Source: Alphaproteobacteria bacterium (GTDB lineage: Bacteria; Pseudomonadota; Alphaproteobacteria; Micavibrionales; Micavibrionaceae). Taken from it: a stretch of DNA of 36,763 nucleotides. Position 1 is the first letter of the stretch. Each line of letters begins with the position of its first letter. The notes below the pieces were generated by a model that saw only the letters and a program-made list of their open reading frames with translations, did no database searches and was not told the DNA's origin. Shown here piece by piece: positions 10,000-18,195 of this stretch. The translations under genes and the position numbers were made by a program. The stretch lies in NCBI GenBank assembly GCA_007117665.1, contig SKGD01000042.1, positions 1-36,763 on the forward strand, in the 5' to 3' direction.

Positions 10000-10497
10000 T
10001 TATATGGATTTGTTCTTGTTGGTTGCAGTTTTCTTCAATAATTCATCCGTCATAACCAGTCTGGCTTTGTCGATATGATCGAAATCCAGCGCAAACGACC
10101 CTTGATCCGTATCAATCAGCACTTTTCCGCTCTCATCCTCGATTCCCTTGAGATAGCCGCGAAACTTTTTCTGGCCATCCAGAGGCACGGAAAGCTCGAC
10201 TTTGGCTTCAAGGCCGGCAAAATCAGTATAGTCCGATAAGCGCACCAGCGGCCTGTCTATACCGGGCGAACTGACCTCCAGCCGGTAAGCACCGCGGATC
10301 GGGTCTTCAACATCCAGTATGGCCGATACTTCACGGCTGATCACAGCGCACTGATCAACACCCAAATTTCGGCTCTGCGGATCCTCAGCCATAATTTGCA
10401 GCACGCCGCCTTTCAGGCTCAGATCAACAAGCTGGACGCTTTGTGCCTCCAGAACCGGTGCGATCATCGCGGCTATTTTTGTCTCAAGTGGCGTCAT
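10000..10497 (-). CDS. rimP: Ribosome maturation factor RimP
   Basis: This 165-aa protein is needed for late 30S assembly. The family pattern is visible in VQLVDLSLKGGVLQIMAED, the cysteine-aspartate region LGVDQCAVISREVSAIL and YRLEVSSPGIDRPL, followed by a small C-terminal SH3-like domain. The ATG codes MTPLETKIAAMI. It is the first gene of the rimP-rpsO operon, and its leader contains a terminator-like hairpin about 30-60 bases upstream, which may act as a transcriptional checkpoint. Confidence 0.94.
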   Translation of the reverse strand: MTPLETKIAAMIAPVLEAQSVQLVDLSLKGGVLQIMAEDPQSRNLGVDQCAVISREVSAILDVEDPIRGAYRLEVSSPGIDRPLVRLSDYTDFAGLEAKVELSVPLDGQKKFRGYLKGIEDESGKVLIDTDQGSFALDFDHIDKARLVMTDELLKKTATNKNKSI

Positions 10498-10527
10498 CTC
10501 TTTTTCCCGTCAAGTGGTTCGGGCAAT

Positions 10528-10555
10528 AAAAAAGGCGGGCTTTCTCTGGCCCACC
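10528..10555 (-). terminator. Terminator-like hairpin in the rimP leader
   Basis: On the minus strand GGTGGGC (10549-10555) pairs with GCCCGCC (10534-10540), one G-U pair included, across an 8-nt loop, and T6 follows at once. It sits only about 30 bases upstream of the rimP ATG. It could end transcripts coming from trmB, or attenuate the rimP-nusA operon. If the operon promoter lies upstream of it, every transcript must pass this hairpin. Confidence 0.7.
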
Positions 10556-10693
10556 CTTTGAAATATTCAGGGTTTTGCGGGAAATATAAGGAGGGAACGG
10601 GGTAAACGCAAGTATTTTTTTAACAGAGCGACGAAAGCCTTTACATAACGCGCTTCTTCTGCTATGTTGGCCGAGCTTTAGGTGGAGGGACGA

Positions 10694-11305
10694 ATGATTA
10701 TCAGAAAAATAACGGAATTATTCCAGCGCGCAAACCAGATATTGGAAGACGCAAAGTTGGCACATGAATATACCGAGTCATGCAAAAGCGTTATACAGGC
10801 GCAGGATATAGACTCTTATCGTCTTTGGTTGGAGGAGAATCAGGAAAATGCCGGCAAGTTAACCGATGACCAGCGCCGGGATTTGCTTTTAGAAGCGATT
10901 CAAAGAGACGATGAAGATATTTTCAAAGAGACTTTGGGCGCGTTCGCTGATGGCGATCCGAACTATGAAGTGATTGAAGAAGGAAGCGGGTTTGATGCGC
11001 CTATTTATCACAGGCGCAGCTCGTTGCTATATAATGCGATTTTGAACAAAAAGTGCAATGTCGCCTTGTCGCTTGCCCGTGATCCGCAAACGGATCTGTC
11101 TTATCAGGGCAGGGAAACAGGAGTTGTTATTGATTCCGGAATAGGTGCTTTTTACGCTGTTTCCGTGGACTTTACCAAAGATTATGCACCACTCGTGCTT
11201 GATCTGGCGCTCGATCTGGCGAAAGAGAAGGGTATGGAGCCTGTTGTTGAGGCGCTTAAAAAACGCGGCGCGCCGGTGACATCAGCGCCTGCTCTTTTGA
11301 AATAG
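10694..11305 (+). CDS. Hypothetical protein, helical, function unknown
   Basis: I do not recognise this protein. From the ATG at 10694 it encodes about 203 aa; the ORF track starts at a GTG four codons earlier, but GGAGGG sits four bases before the ATG and supports the later start. The sequence is acidic and mostly helical, without signal peptide or membrane segment. The middle contains SSLLYNAILNKKCNVALSLARD, which faintly recalls ankyrin-like helical pairs. The last third has PLVLDLALDLAKEKGMEPVVEALKKRGAPV, also of that flavour. It is read against the surrounding genes, sits between trmB and rimP, and its 3' end overlaps the trmB end by 24 bases (convergent). Confidence 0.75.
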   Translation: MIIRKITELFQRANQILEDAKLAHEYTESCKSVIQAQDIDSYRLWLEENQENAGKLTDDQRRDLLLEAIQRDDEDIFKETLGAFADGDPNYEVIEEGSGFDAPIYHRRSSLLYNAILNKKCNVALSLARDPQTDLSYQGRETGVVIDSGIGAFYAVSVDFTKDYAPLVLDLALDLAKEKGMEPVVEALKKRGAPVTSAPALLK

Positions 11306-12004
11306 CAGATAAGTCATGTGGGAAGCACCCTTGGCTCGTTTGGTTTCATAACGGGTCGGAATCCAGTCCGGCGGCGCTTTGCGCCAGTCATCCGCGCTTT
11401 GTGCCGTCCAGCGAAAAGCCGGATGATTGATTGTTTTCGTGACCATCCATTCAGCAAGATCCGGAACATCGGTTGACATGATCATCTGGCCGCCCGGCTT
11501 CAGGATCCGGGCGAAAACATCAAGATTACGCGGGTTGATAATACGTCTTTTGTGATGACGTTTTTTATGCCACGGATCGGGATTTAGAACATAAATGCCG
11601 TCTATGCTCTGGTCACCAAGCGCACGGGTGAGAATCATGGCGTCATCCATTAACACGCGGATATTGTGGTGATGCGGGGCGTCTTTGATGTCCTTGAGAA
11701 AGCTCGTCATGCCGTTTGTGAACGGTTCAGCCCCGATAAAGCCGTTTTCGGGGTGGCGCTTCATCAGGGAGGAAAGATGTTCGCCGCTGCCAAAGCCGAT
11801 CTCAAGCCATATTTGCGTGGGGGTAAAATCAAAAAGCTGCCGCGGATCGAGCTGTCCGGCGCGGGACAGGGCGTCAGGCGGAATATCAAGCTGTGGCAGA
11901 AAAGAGTCGAGCAGATCCTGCCGCGCAGCGCTCAGGGGGCGTCCTTGCCGCCGCCCGAAAAAGCCTCTTTTTTGCTCGTCATCGGACTCAGATTCCAAAT
12001 TCAC
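11282..12004 (-). CDS. trmB: tRNA (guanine-N7-)-methyltransferase
   Basis: This 240-aa SAM-dependent enzyme makes m7G46 in tRNA. The SAM-binding motif is LEIGFGSGEHL, and the family signature NPDPWHKKRHHKRRI is present in the middle, followed by LKPGGQMIMSTD. Near the C-terminus PTRYETKRAKGAS is the conserved tRNA-binding/catalytic region. The start is a GTG at 12002-12004 with GGAG six bases upstream. It follows metK, its SAM supplier, by 18 bases and is probably co-transcribed with it. Confidence 0.95.
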   Translation of the reverse strand: MNLESESDDEQKRGFFGRRQGRPLSAARQDLLDSFLPQLDIPPDALSRAGQLDPRQLFDFTPTQIWLEIGFGSGEHLSSLMKRHPENGFIGAEPFTNGMTSFLKDIKDAPHHHNIRVLMDDAMILTRALGDQSIDGIYVLNPDPWHKKRHHKRRIINPRNLDVFARILKPGGQMIMSTDVPDLAEWMVTKTINHPAFRWTAQSADDWRKAPPDWIPTRYETKRAKGASHMTYLLFQKSRR

Positions 12005-12022
12005 GGCGACTCCAGACCCGGT

Positions 12023-13291
12023 CTAGCTAAGGATTTTCTTCAGATCAGCCACAAGGTCGGTTTTTTCCCAAGAAAATCCGCCATCGGGATCCGGCATGCG
12101 TCCAAAATGGCCGTAAGCCGCCGTGCGTGCATAGATCGGACGGTTCAGCGACAGTTTTTCCCGAATACCACGGGGGCTGAGATCCATAATCCGCGGGATG
12201 GCGGTTTCGATGGCAATTTCCGGAATGGTGCCGGTACCGTGCGTGTTGATATAGATCGAAAGAGGCTGGCTGATTCCAATCGCATAGGAAAGCTGGATCG
12301 TGCAGCGTTCCGCATAACCGGCCGCCACGATGTTTTTGGCCAGATAACGGGCGGCATAGGCGGCGGAACGATCAACCTTGGTCGGGTCTTTGCCGGAAAA
12401 AGCGCCGCCGCCGTGAGGACAAGCGCCGCCATAAGTATCAACAATGATCTTGCGTCCGGTCAGGCCGGCATCCCCCACAGGCCCGCCAATAACAAAGCGA
12501 CCGGTCGGGTTGATATAGATATGATCCGGCTTGCAAAGCCATCCGGCGGGCAGTGTTTCGCTGATATAGGGCATGATTATATCCCGTACATCGTCCTGGC
12601 TTAGCCCTTCTTCATGCTGGGTCGAAAGAACAATCGACGTTGCCCGTACCGGCTCGCCGTTTTTATATTCCAGCGATATTTGCGATTTGGCATCCGGCCC
12701 TAATTGCGGCAATTTTCCGCTGTGGCGGTCTTCTGCTATCCGGCGCAGCAAATGATGGGCGTAATGGATCGGCGCAGGCATCAGCACATCTGTTTCGTGG
12801 CACGCATAGCCGAACATAATGCCTTGATCGCCGGCGCCTTCATCTTTGCCGGATGCCGCGTCAACACCTTGCGCTATATCGGGGGATTGCCGGTGAACAC
12901 GGATATCGACCGTTATATCGCGCCAGTGAAAATCGTCCTGTTCATAGCCGATATCCCGCACCTTGCGCCGGGCGATGTCTTCGATAACGTCTTTTGTGAT
13001 GTTGTCCGGGCCGCGCACCTCGCCGAAAATCCCCAGATAGCCTGTGGTGGCCACGCATTCAATCGCGGCGCGGCTCATCGGGTCGGCGGCCAGATAATGA
13101 TCCAGCACCGCATCGGAAATCTGGTCACATATTTTATCCGGATGGCCTTCCGATACGGATTCACTGGCGAAAACATAATCTTTTAACGCCGTTTTTTGCA
13201 CCGGGCTGTTTTGTGAGGATGATCTGGTCATAGGCTCATATTTTTCGGCTGGGAAATTCATCGGTAAAGCTCGCTTATCATAAAATGACAT
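12023..13291 (-). CDS. metK: S-adenosylmethionine synthetase
   Basis: MetK makes S-adenosylmethionine from methionine and ATP. The 422-aa frame shows [21 protein letters not shown], the [12 protein letters not shown] hexapeptide region, and [19 protein letters not shown], all diagnostic. The body beginning at [10 protein letters not shown] is of ordinary length; about 38 extra N-terminal residues precede it. Alternative starts are the second Met (MNFPAE) or third (MTRSSS); none has a strong ribosome site, though GAGAAG lies about ten bases before the first. No SAM riboswitch is recognisable in the short leader. The gene is followed closely by trmB and preceded by an XRE regulator that may control it. 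Confidence 0.97.
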   Translation of the reverse strand: MSFYDKRALPMNFPAEKYEPMTRSSSQNSPVQKTALKDYVFASESVSEGHPDKICDQISDAVLDHYLAADPMSRAAIECVATTGYLGIFGEVRGPDNITKDVIEDIARRKVRDIGYEQDDFHWRDITVDIRVHRQSPDIAQGVDAASGKDEGAGDQGIMFGYACHETDVLMPAPIHYAHHLLRRIAEDRHSGKLPQLGPDAKSQISLEYKNGEPVRATSIVLSTQHEEGLSQDDVRDIIMPYISETLPAGWLCKPDHIYINPTGRFVIGGPVGDAGLTGRKIIVDTYGGACPHGGGAFSGKDPTKVDRSAAYAARYLAKNIVAAGYAERCTIQLSYAIGISQPLSIYINTHGTGTIPEIAIETAIPRIMDLSPRGIREKLSLNRPIYARTAAYGHFGRMPDPDGGFSWEKTDLVADLKKILS

Positions 13292-13341
13292 TAACTAATG
13301 TCTTCTCATCATAGCCCGTCCACAGAGAATGAAAAGGGAAA

Positions 13342-13377
13342 AGCAGGAGAGGTATGTGTCTTTTGGATATGCCTGCT
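13342..13377 (-). terminator. Possible terminator after the XRE gene
   Basis: On the minus strand AGCAGG and CCTGCT (arms 13372-13377 and 13342-13347) flank a 24-nt loop that can partly pair again, followed by TTTTCCCTTTT. It overlaps the stop codon of the XRE gene and precedes metK. The long loop makes it a weaker candidate than the others. Confidence 0.45.
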
Positions 13378-13801
13378 ATGCGTTGCGGGCAGAGGCAGCC
13401 ATGCTTCTGATCAGTTTCAGAACGTCTTTACGGACTTTTTCGTCCGGTATTGCATAATATTCACGCACCAGTTTCAGTGTTTCTTTTTTGGTCATGACAT
13501 TTTCTTCTGGTTCAAAGCCTTCTTGCACGGTGTCCGACATGCCGTATAGAGGCGCTGCTTTTCCGGGTTTATAGCTGTCGAAGAAATAAGATGCCGACAC
13601 GTTCAGAACACGGCATATTTCCCACAGGCGGCTGGCGCTGATACGGTTAAAGCCGGTTTCATATTTCTGCAATTGCTGGAATTTCACGCCAATCGCTTCA
13701 GCCAGCTTTGACTGGCTGAGATTGAGGAACATGCGTCTTTCCTTAACGCGGTAACCAACGTGAACGTCAAACGGATGCGGGGTGTCTATTCTGCGCACCA
13801 T
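13376..13801 (-). CDS. XRE-family helix-turn-helix regulator
   Basis: The protein from ATG 13799-13801 is 141 aa. It holds an XRE/Cro-type HTH near residues 15-70: VGYRVKERRMFLNLSQSKLAEAIGV, then FQQLQKYETGFNRISASRLWEICRVL. A C-terminal helical tail ends in KDVLKLIRSMAAS. The ORF track extends 25 codons further upstream (MYSFYFALCCCFDH), but that stretch covers a perfect inverted repeat and looks non-coding, so I take the ATG at MVRRID. An XRE gene between lnt and metK is a familiar arrangement in Alphaproteobacteria. A role in controlling metK or itself is inference only. Confidence 0.88.
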   Translation of the reverse strand: MVRRIDTPHPFDVHVGYRVKERRMFLNLSQSKLAEAIGVKFQQLQKYETGFNRISASRLWEICRVLNVSASYFFDSYKPGKAAPLYGMSDTVQEGFEPEENVMTKKETLKLVREYYAIPDEKVRKDVLKLIRSMAASARNA

Positions 13802-13821
13802 GGCTGCTTTACCGTGTCTTG

Positions 13822-13850
13822 CTGTTGCTTTGAAGTGATCAAAGCAACAG
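13822..13850. promoter_or_regulatory. Perfect 12-bp inverted repeat upstream of the XRE gene
   Basis: CTGTTGCTTTGA (13822-13833) and TCAAAGCAACAG (13839-13850) form a perfect dyad with a 5-bp spacer, 20 bp before the proposed XRE start codon. No T run follows on either strand, so it is not a typical terminator. Its size and position suit an operator for an HTH dimer, probably autoregulatory, but an RNA leader hairpin is also possible. Confidence 0.6.
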
Positions 13851-13906
13851 CATAATGCAAAATAAAATGAATACAAAGGTATTCTGCAAAGCGCGATTGA
13901 TTTTCG

Positions 13907-15514
13907 TTATGGGCGGCGTATGCGCTGTGCCTCGTGCAAGGCAACAGGCAGCAACAATAACAACAATGTTGCCCAAAATAACAAATTGCCGTATCGGGCA
14001 AAAAGCGTGACATGGGGAAGGGGGCGCGGCAAGGCGATATCGGGTGCGGCGCGGGTCATTAAAGGTATATTGTGAACCACCCGCCCCAGCGGGTCGATCA
14101 CGCCGGAAATGCCGGTATTGGCGCTCCGCACGACAGGCAGGCCTTCCTCGATTGCCCGGAAGCGCGCTTTGGTGAAGTGCTGCCGGGGGCCGCCGCTATC
14201 GCCGTACCATGCGTCATTGGTGACGTTGACGATCCATTGTGGCCTGTCACCGGGCAGAACAGCCTTGCCGGGGAAGATAATTTCATAACAGACCAGCGGG
14301 CTGTAGGGAGGAACGCTGTCTATGGCGGCTGTCGCAAGCCCATCTCCGGCGACAAAGCCGGTATGGTTGACGAAAGGCACCATCGAGAGAATATCCCCGA
14401 AAGGCACATATTCGCCAAAGGGAACGAGGTGAGCCTTGTCGAAGACATGCAAGGGCTGTAATTGGGTGTCATAGGCGACAAGGCTGTTGAAATAATGCCT
14501 GTGATCGTCACTATCTTGATAACGCAGGACACCGCTCAGCAAGGTTGCCTGTCCGTCATAGGACTCCAGCATGCGTAAAATTGCCGTCGAGGCATTTTCA
14601 TTTTGCAATGCAAAGTCGGTGATGGCGGTTTCCGGCCAGATAATTAGCGTTTTATATGGGCGGATAGTGTCCGGCATGCGCGCGGTTGACAGATCCAGCA
14701 ATGTCCGGAGGTTTGCTGTTGCCATCTCCGCCCGCCATTTATCTTCCTGTGCGATATTGGGCTGTACCAGCCGGACAACAAGATCGTCATGGAACGTGGC
14801 CGGATATCTGGCCAGACGATATTGCCCGCCTGCAATTGCTGTAAAAACCAGTATGATGACGCCGCACAAAATACCGGCTTTGAGTGCCGTGCGCTGTTGC
14901 CAGATCATCAAAAAACCGGGCAACGCCGCAAGGCAAAGGCTAAGCAGGCTCAGCCAGTAGACGCCGCCATAGGCCGCCAGTTGCGAAAGCGGATCGGAAT
15001 GAGCAAGGCTATAGCCGTATAAATTCCATGGAAAGCCTGTAAAAATATGACCGCGGAGCCATTCCGCAATCATAAATATCGCTATAAACAGGCTGTAGCC
15101 GTAACCAGAGCCTAGCCCGCCATAACGCGCCGTCAGCCGAGAAACGGCCATGGCTGCAAAGCCGTAGAACAGCGCCAGCCCGGCAGGTAGGCCGGCAATC
15201 GCCAACGGCCAGACCCATGAAAAATCATTGCCTTCGACCAGCAGCGCATTGGCAATCCATGACAGGCTGCATAAAAAATAGCCAAAACCGAACCCCCAGC
15301 CGTAAAGAAATGATGTCCGGGCGCTATCACAGCGCGCCAGCAGCAGGTAAAACCCTGAAAAGCCAAGCATAAGCGCCGGCCAGAGATGCCATGGCGGCAT
15401 CGCGGCAACCATCACAGCGCCGCATATAAAAGCGAGCGCCGACAAGGCGGCGATCTTGTAGCGGCCTGTCAGGCCGGACAAAAAAGCAATGTGCGGATCA
15501 GGGGTGTTATTCAC
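13907..15514 (-). CDS. lnt: Apolipoprotein N-acyltransferase
   Basis: Lnt adds the third acyl chain to lipoproteins at the periplasmic face of the inner membrane. The 535-aa protein starts with several hydrophobic membrane segments (first 220 residues), followed by a nitrilase-like domain. The catalytic triad regions are visible: Glu in IIWPETAITDF (about 293), Lys in DKAHLVPFGEYVPFG (about 360) and Cys in PLVCYEIIFPG (about 406). WIVNVTNDAWYGDSGGPRQH is the family signature. A last membrane helix lies at the C-terminus. The start is GTG; AAGGGA lies about 11 bases upstream. It follows corC by 27 bases. Confidence 0.96.
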   Translation of the reverse strand: MNNTPDPHIAFLSGLTGRYKIAALSALAFICGAVMVAAMPPWHLWPALMLGFSGFYLLLARCDSARTSFLYGWGFGFGYFLCSLSWIANALLVEGNDFSWVWPLAIAGLPAGLALFYGFAAMAVSRLTARYGGLGSGYGYSLFIAIFMIAEWLRGHIFTGFPWNLYGYSLAHSDPLSQLAAYGGVYWLSLLSLCLAALPGFLMIWQQRTALKAGILCGVIILVFTAIAGGQYRLARYPATFHDDLVVRLVQPNIAQEDKWRAEMATANLRTLLDLSTARMPDTIRPYKTLIIWPETAITDFALQNENASTAILRMLESYDGQATLLSGVLRYQDSDDHRHYFNSLVAYDTQLQPLHVFDKAHLVPFGEYVPFGDILSMVPFVNHTGFVAGDGLATAAIDSVPPYSPLVCYEIIFPGKAVLPGDRPQWIVNVTNDAWYGDSGGPRQHFTKARFRAIEEGLPVVRSANTGISGVIDPLGRVVHNIPLMTRAAPDIALPRPLPHVTLFARYGNLLFWATLLLLLLPVALHEAQRIRRP

Positions 15515-15541
15515 GGCATTAATTATCCCTTTGTCCCGATC

Positions 15542-16597
15542 CTAGGGTGAAATATCTTCATCGGGCAAGGGAAGATTGCGGATCAACAGGCGGTTGATCT
15601 TGCGCGGGTCGGCGTCCACCACTTCAAACTCGATACCGGAAGGCTCGTGACATAATATTTCCCCGCGCGCCGGAACACGACCGGCCAGAGCAAAGACAAG
15701 CCCGCCGAGCGTGTCGATATGCTCGCGCTCTTCCTCGGTCACGAATGCGCCGCATTCATCCTCAAATTCTTCAATATCCATGCGTGCATCGATCAGCAGC
15801 GATCCATCGGCATTGCGGGACATTTGCGGTTCGTCTTCGGTGTCATATTCATCATCAATGTCACCGATAATATCCTCGATTACATCGCCGATGGTAATCA
15901 GCCCGTCAATGCCGCCAAATTCATCCACCACCAGCGCCATGTGCTTGCGGGCATGGCGCATCAGCAGCAGCAAGTCCAGAATATGCATCGAAGGCGCAAC
16001 AATCGGAACATCGCGCAACAAGGATTTCATGTTGACTTTCTCGCCGCTGGCAAGGCATGACAAAATATCCTTGATATGGATGGTTCCCACGACATTATCC
16101 AGCGTTTCGCGGTACACCGGTATACGGCTGAACTGTTTTTCAGCCAGCAGCGATAGAAGCTCTTTCTCAGACGCGCCGATTTCAACAGCAACAATATCGG
16201 CACGCGGGATCATAACATCAACAACGCTATGCTCGCGGATCTGCAATATGTTTGATAACAGGGATTTTTCATGCGCCGAAACCGATGGTGACAAGGTGCC
16301 GTCTTCGGACTCGTTCTCTTCAATATATTCCTCGATGGCTTCGCGCAGGCCGGATTCACCCTTGCTGCGGACAAGCGATCTCAGCCATGTGCGAATCGCA
16401 GAGACAGAACCGCCATGATCACCATGGCCGTTTCCATTGCCATTTGTTCTTTTTGTGCTGTGGCCGTTGCCGCCATTATCCGATGTCCGGGGTGCAACAG
16501 CCTTGCTACTGGAGGGATCGTCGTCCGTATCGCTCCGCAAGGGACGGTCTGTCATATTTGTTTTCATTGTCGTCATTATCTTTTCTTCACCCTTCAT
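15542..16597 (-). CDS. corC: CorC/HlyC-type CBS-pair protein
   Basis: This 351-aa protein belongs to the CorC/TlyC/YbeX family, linked with divalent cation efflux and with ribosome function through its ybeY neighbour. A tandem CBS pair spans about residues 125-250 (VVDVMIPRADIVAVE, RIPVYRETLDNVVGTIHIKDIL, ALVVDEFGGIDGLITIGDVIEDIIGDI), followed by the CorC_HlyC transporter-associated domain (IDTLGGLVFALAGRVPARGE). No DUF21 membrane domain is present, as usual for this subfamily. The N-terminal 70 residues include an odd Asn/Gly/His-rich stretch (NGNGNGHGDHGG). Its ATG overlaps the ybeY stop as TAATG; a start at the eighth codon (MTTMKT) is also possible. Confidence 0.92.
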   Translation of the reverse strand: MKGEEKIMTTMKTNMTDRPLRSDTDDDPSSSKAVAPRTSDNGGNGHSTKRTNGNGNGHGDHGGSVSAIRTWLRSLVRSKGESGLREAIEEYIEENESEDGTLSPSVSAHEKSLLSNILQIREHSVVDVMIPRADIVAVEIGASEKELLSLLAEKQFSRIPVYRETLDNVVGTIHIKDILSCLASGEKVNMKSLLRDVPIVAPSMHILDLLLLMRHARKHMALVVDEFGGIDGLITIGDVIEDIIGDIDDEYDTEDEPQMSRNADGSLLIDARMDIEEFEDECGAFVTEEEREHIDTLGGLVFALAGRVPARGEILCHEPSGIEFEVVDADPRKINRLLIRNLPLPDEDISP

Positions 16598-17109
16598 TAT
16601 GACACAAAATAGGGATTTGCAATCCCCATTTCGGCAAGAATGTTAATTTCAAGCTGTTCCATGACAGCCGCATCCTCATCATTTTCATGATCATATCCGC
16701 ACAGATGCAAAATACCATGCACCAGTATATGGGTGTAATGATCGGTCAGCGCCTTATTCTGCTCGGTTGCTTCGCGCGCCAGCGTTTCATAAGCGATAAT
16801 AACATCGCCAAGCACGATCATAGGGCTGTCATCATCCGCGAAATGACAGGGAAACCCATCATCCTGCTGGGGAAAGGACAGTACATTGGTTGGTTTGTCC
16901 TGGCCGCGATAGGTGCGGTTTAGCTCCTGAATATGGCGGTCATCGGTCAAAACGATGCTAAGCTCGACTGTGGCGGTGCGATCGGCCAGAACAGTTTCGA
17001 TCACATAGTGTGCCGTTTTCCGGGTGATGGGAGCAATATCCAGCCCGGATGTTTCCCATGCAGGCGCGGCAATGTCTATATCGGTTTCGATGGCGTTTTG
17101 TCGGGACAT
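16597..17109 (-). CDS. ybeY: Endoribonuclease YbeY (16S rRNA maturation)
   Basis: YbeY is a zinc-dependent endoribonuclease needed for 16S rRNA 3'-end maturation and ribosome quality control. The protein from the ATG at 17107-17109 is 170 aa; the ORF track starts two codons earlier at a TTG. The metal-binding motif HGILHLCGYDHENDED near residues 130-145 is intact, and LNRTYRGQDKPTNVLSFP is the other family signature. It lies 14 bases after phoH and is coupled to corC through a TAATG overlap, the usual phoH-ybeY-corC-lnt order. Confidence 0.95.
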   Translation of the reverse strand: MSRQNAIETDIDIAAPAWETSGLDIAPITRKTAHYVIETVLADRTATVELSIVLTDDRHIQELNRTYRGQDKPTNVLSFPQQDDGFPCHFADDDSPMIVLGDVIIAYETLAREATEQNKALTDHYTHILVHGILHLCGYDHENDEDAAVMEQLEINILAEMGIANPYFVS

Positions 17110-17123
17110 GAGCAAGTCTGACC

Positions 17124-18065
17124 CTATGTTTTTTTTGATTGCTTGCGGCGTTCATAGGCCTTGATAACCTGTGCAACCAGCTTGTTACGGACAACATCGC
17201 GTGACGAGAAATAAACAAAGCCGATATTCTCTTCATCGGCCAGAATATGGCTGGCTTCGACAAGGCCGGAGCCGCTATTGTCGGGAAGGTCGATCTGGCT
17301 CGGGTCGCCGGTAATGACCATCCGGGAGTTTTCTCCCATGCGGGTCAGGAACATCAGCATTTGCATCCGGGTTGCATTTTGCGCTTCGTCAAGGATGATA
17401 AAAGCGTTATTCAGCGTCCGCCCCCGCATGAAAGCCAAAGGCGCGATTTCAATTTCTTCGCTGGCGAGTTTTTTCTGAACCTTGTCGGCGGCCATGGCAT
17501 CATATAGCGAGTCATATAAAGGCCGCATGTAAGGATCCATCTTATCCCGCATCTCACCGGGTAGAAAGCCGATCCGTTCTCCGGCCTCGACCGCCGGGCG
17601 GCTTAAGATAATACGTTCGATCTTGCCTTCTTCGAGCATGGCCACAGCCATTGCTACGGCAATATAAGTTTTGCCCGTACCGGCGGGCCCGATCCCGAAC
17701 ACCATGTGTTTTTCTTGCATGGCCGCGATATAGTCAGCCTGCATCGGCGTCCGTGGCAGGATTTTCTTCTTGCGTGTCGTGATGGTCGGCTGATCGTTTT
17801 TGGCTGAGCCGCCGCCATTATTCTTGCCGGATCCGTTCATATCGTCCTTTTGCCTGTCTAAAAAACGCAGTGCCGCATCAACGCTGTGATGGTCAATGTC
17901 CTGCCCCTTTTGCACCTGCTGCCATAAATCTTCTAAAATAGCCCGCGCCTGTTGTTTGTTGCGGCTCTCACCGGACAGCAATAGCTCATTGCCGCGGCAG
18001 GTGATGTCCACGCCGAGCGCTTGTTCGATGTTTCTGAGATGTGCGTTTTGCTCGCCGTAAAGCAA
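17124..18065 (-). CDS. phoH: PhoH family ATPase (chromosomal type); 5' end disturbed
   Basis: This is the PhoH/YbeZ-type P-loop ATPase that partners YbeY. The listed frame (313 aa) starts at a TTG. Walker A is GPAGTGKT at residues 126-133, then RPAVEAGERIGFLPG, Walker B FIILDEAQNAT and ITGDPSQIDLP are all typical. A Gly/Asn/Ser-rich linker lies near residues 77-92. Upstream of the TTG the same frame still reads ILVFENNRLVPLLYGEQ, which resembles the family N-terminus but contains no ATG, GTG or TTG before a stop. An ATG at 18137-18139 with GGAG nine bases ahead lies one base out of frame, the frames differing at an A4 run. The true start is therefore probably 18139, with a frame break. Confidence 0.9.
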   Translation of the reverse strand: MLYGEQNAHLRNIEQALGVDITCRGNELLLSGESRNKQQARAILEDLWQQVQKGQDIDHHSVDAALRFLDRQKDDMNGSGKNNGGGSAKNDQPTITTRKKKILPRTPMQADYIAAMQEKHMVFGIGPAGTGKTYIAVAMAVAMLEEGKIERIILSRPAVEAGERIGFLPGEMRDKMDPYMRPLYDSLYDAMAADKVQKKLASEEIEIAPLAFMRGRTLNNAFIILDEAQNATRMQMLMFLTRMGENSRMVITGDPSQIDLPDNSGSGLVEASHILADEENIGFVYFSSRDVVRNKLVAQVIKAYERRKQSKKT

Positions 18066-18152
18066 AGGGACAAGGCGGTTATTCTCAAATACAAGAATAT
18101 CCTGAGCGTCGCTATGATTTGTTATTTTCCACCTCGCATATGATCATGCTCC

Positions 18153-18181
18153 ATTATCTCAAATAATCAGCAGCGGTGCAA
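18153..18181 (-). promoter_or_regulatory. Possible promoter upstream of phoH
   Basis: On the minus strand TTGCAC (18176-18181) and GATAAT (18153-18158) are separated by exactly 17 bp in the gap between the two PhoH-type genes. The -10 lies so close to the ATG at 18139 that the ribosome site GGAG would fall before the likely transcription start. The assignment is therefore tentative. Confidence 0.3.
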
Positions 18182-18195
18182 ATAACTTATTGATA

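Noticed and set aside
13292-13375. Possible SAM or SAH riboswitch before metK
   Set aside because: The leader is short, and I could not match any SAM-class core; the only structure seen looks like a terminator of the XRE gene.
13802-13876. N-terminal extension of the XRE protein (MYSFYFALCCCFDHF)
   Set aside because: It covers a perfect 12-bp dyad and has an unlikely composition for this family; the ATG at 13801 gives a normal-length regulator.
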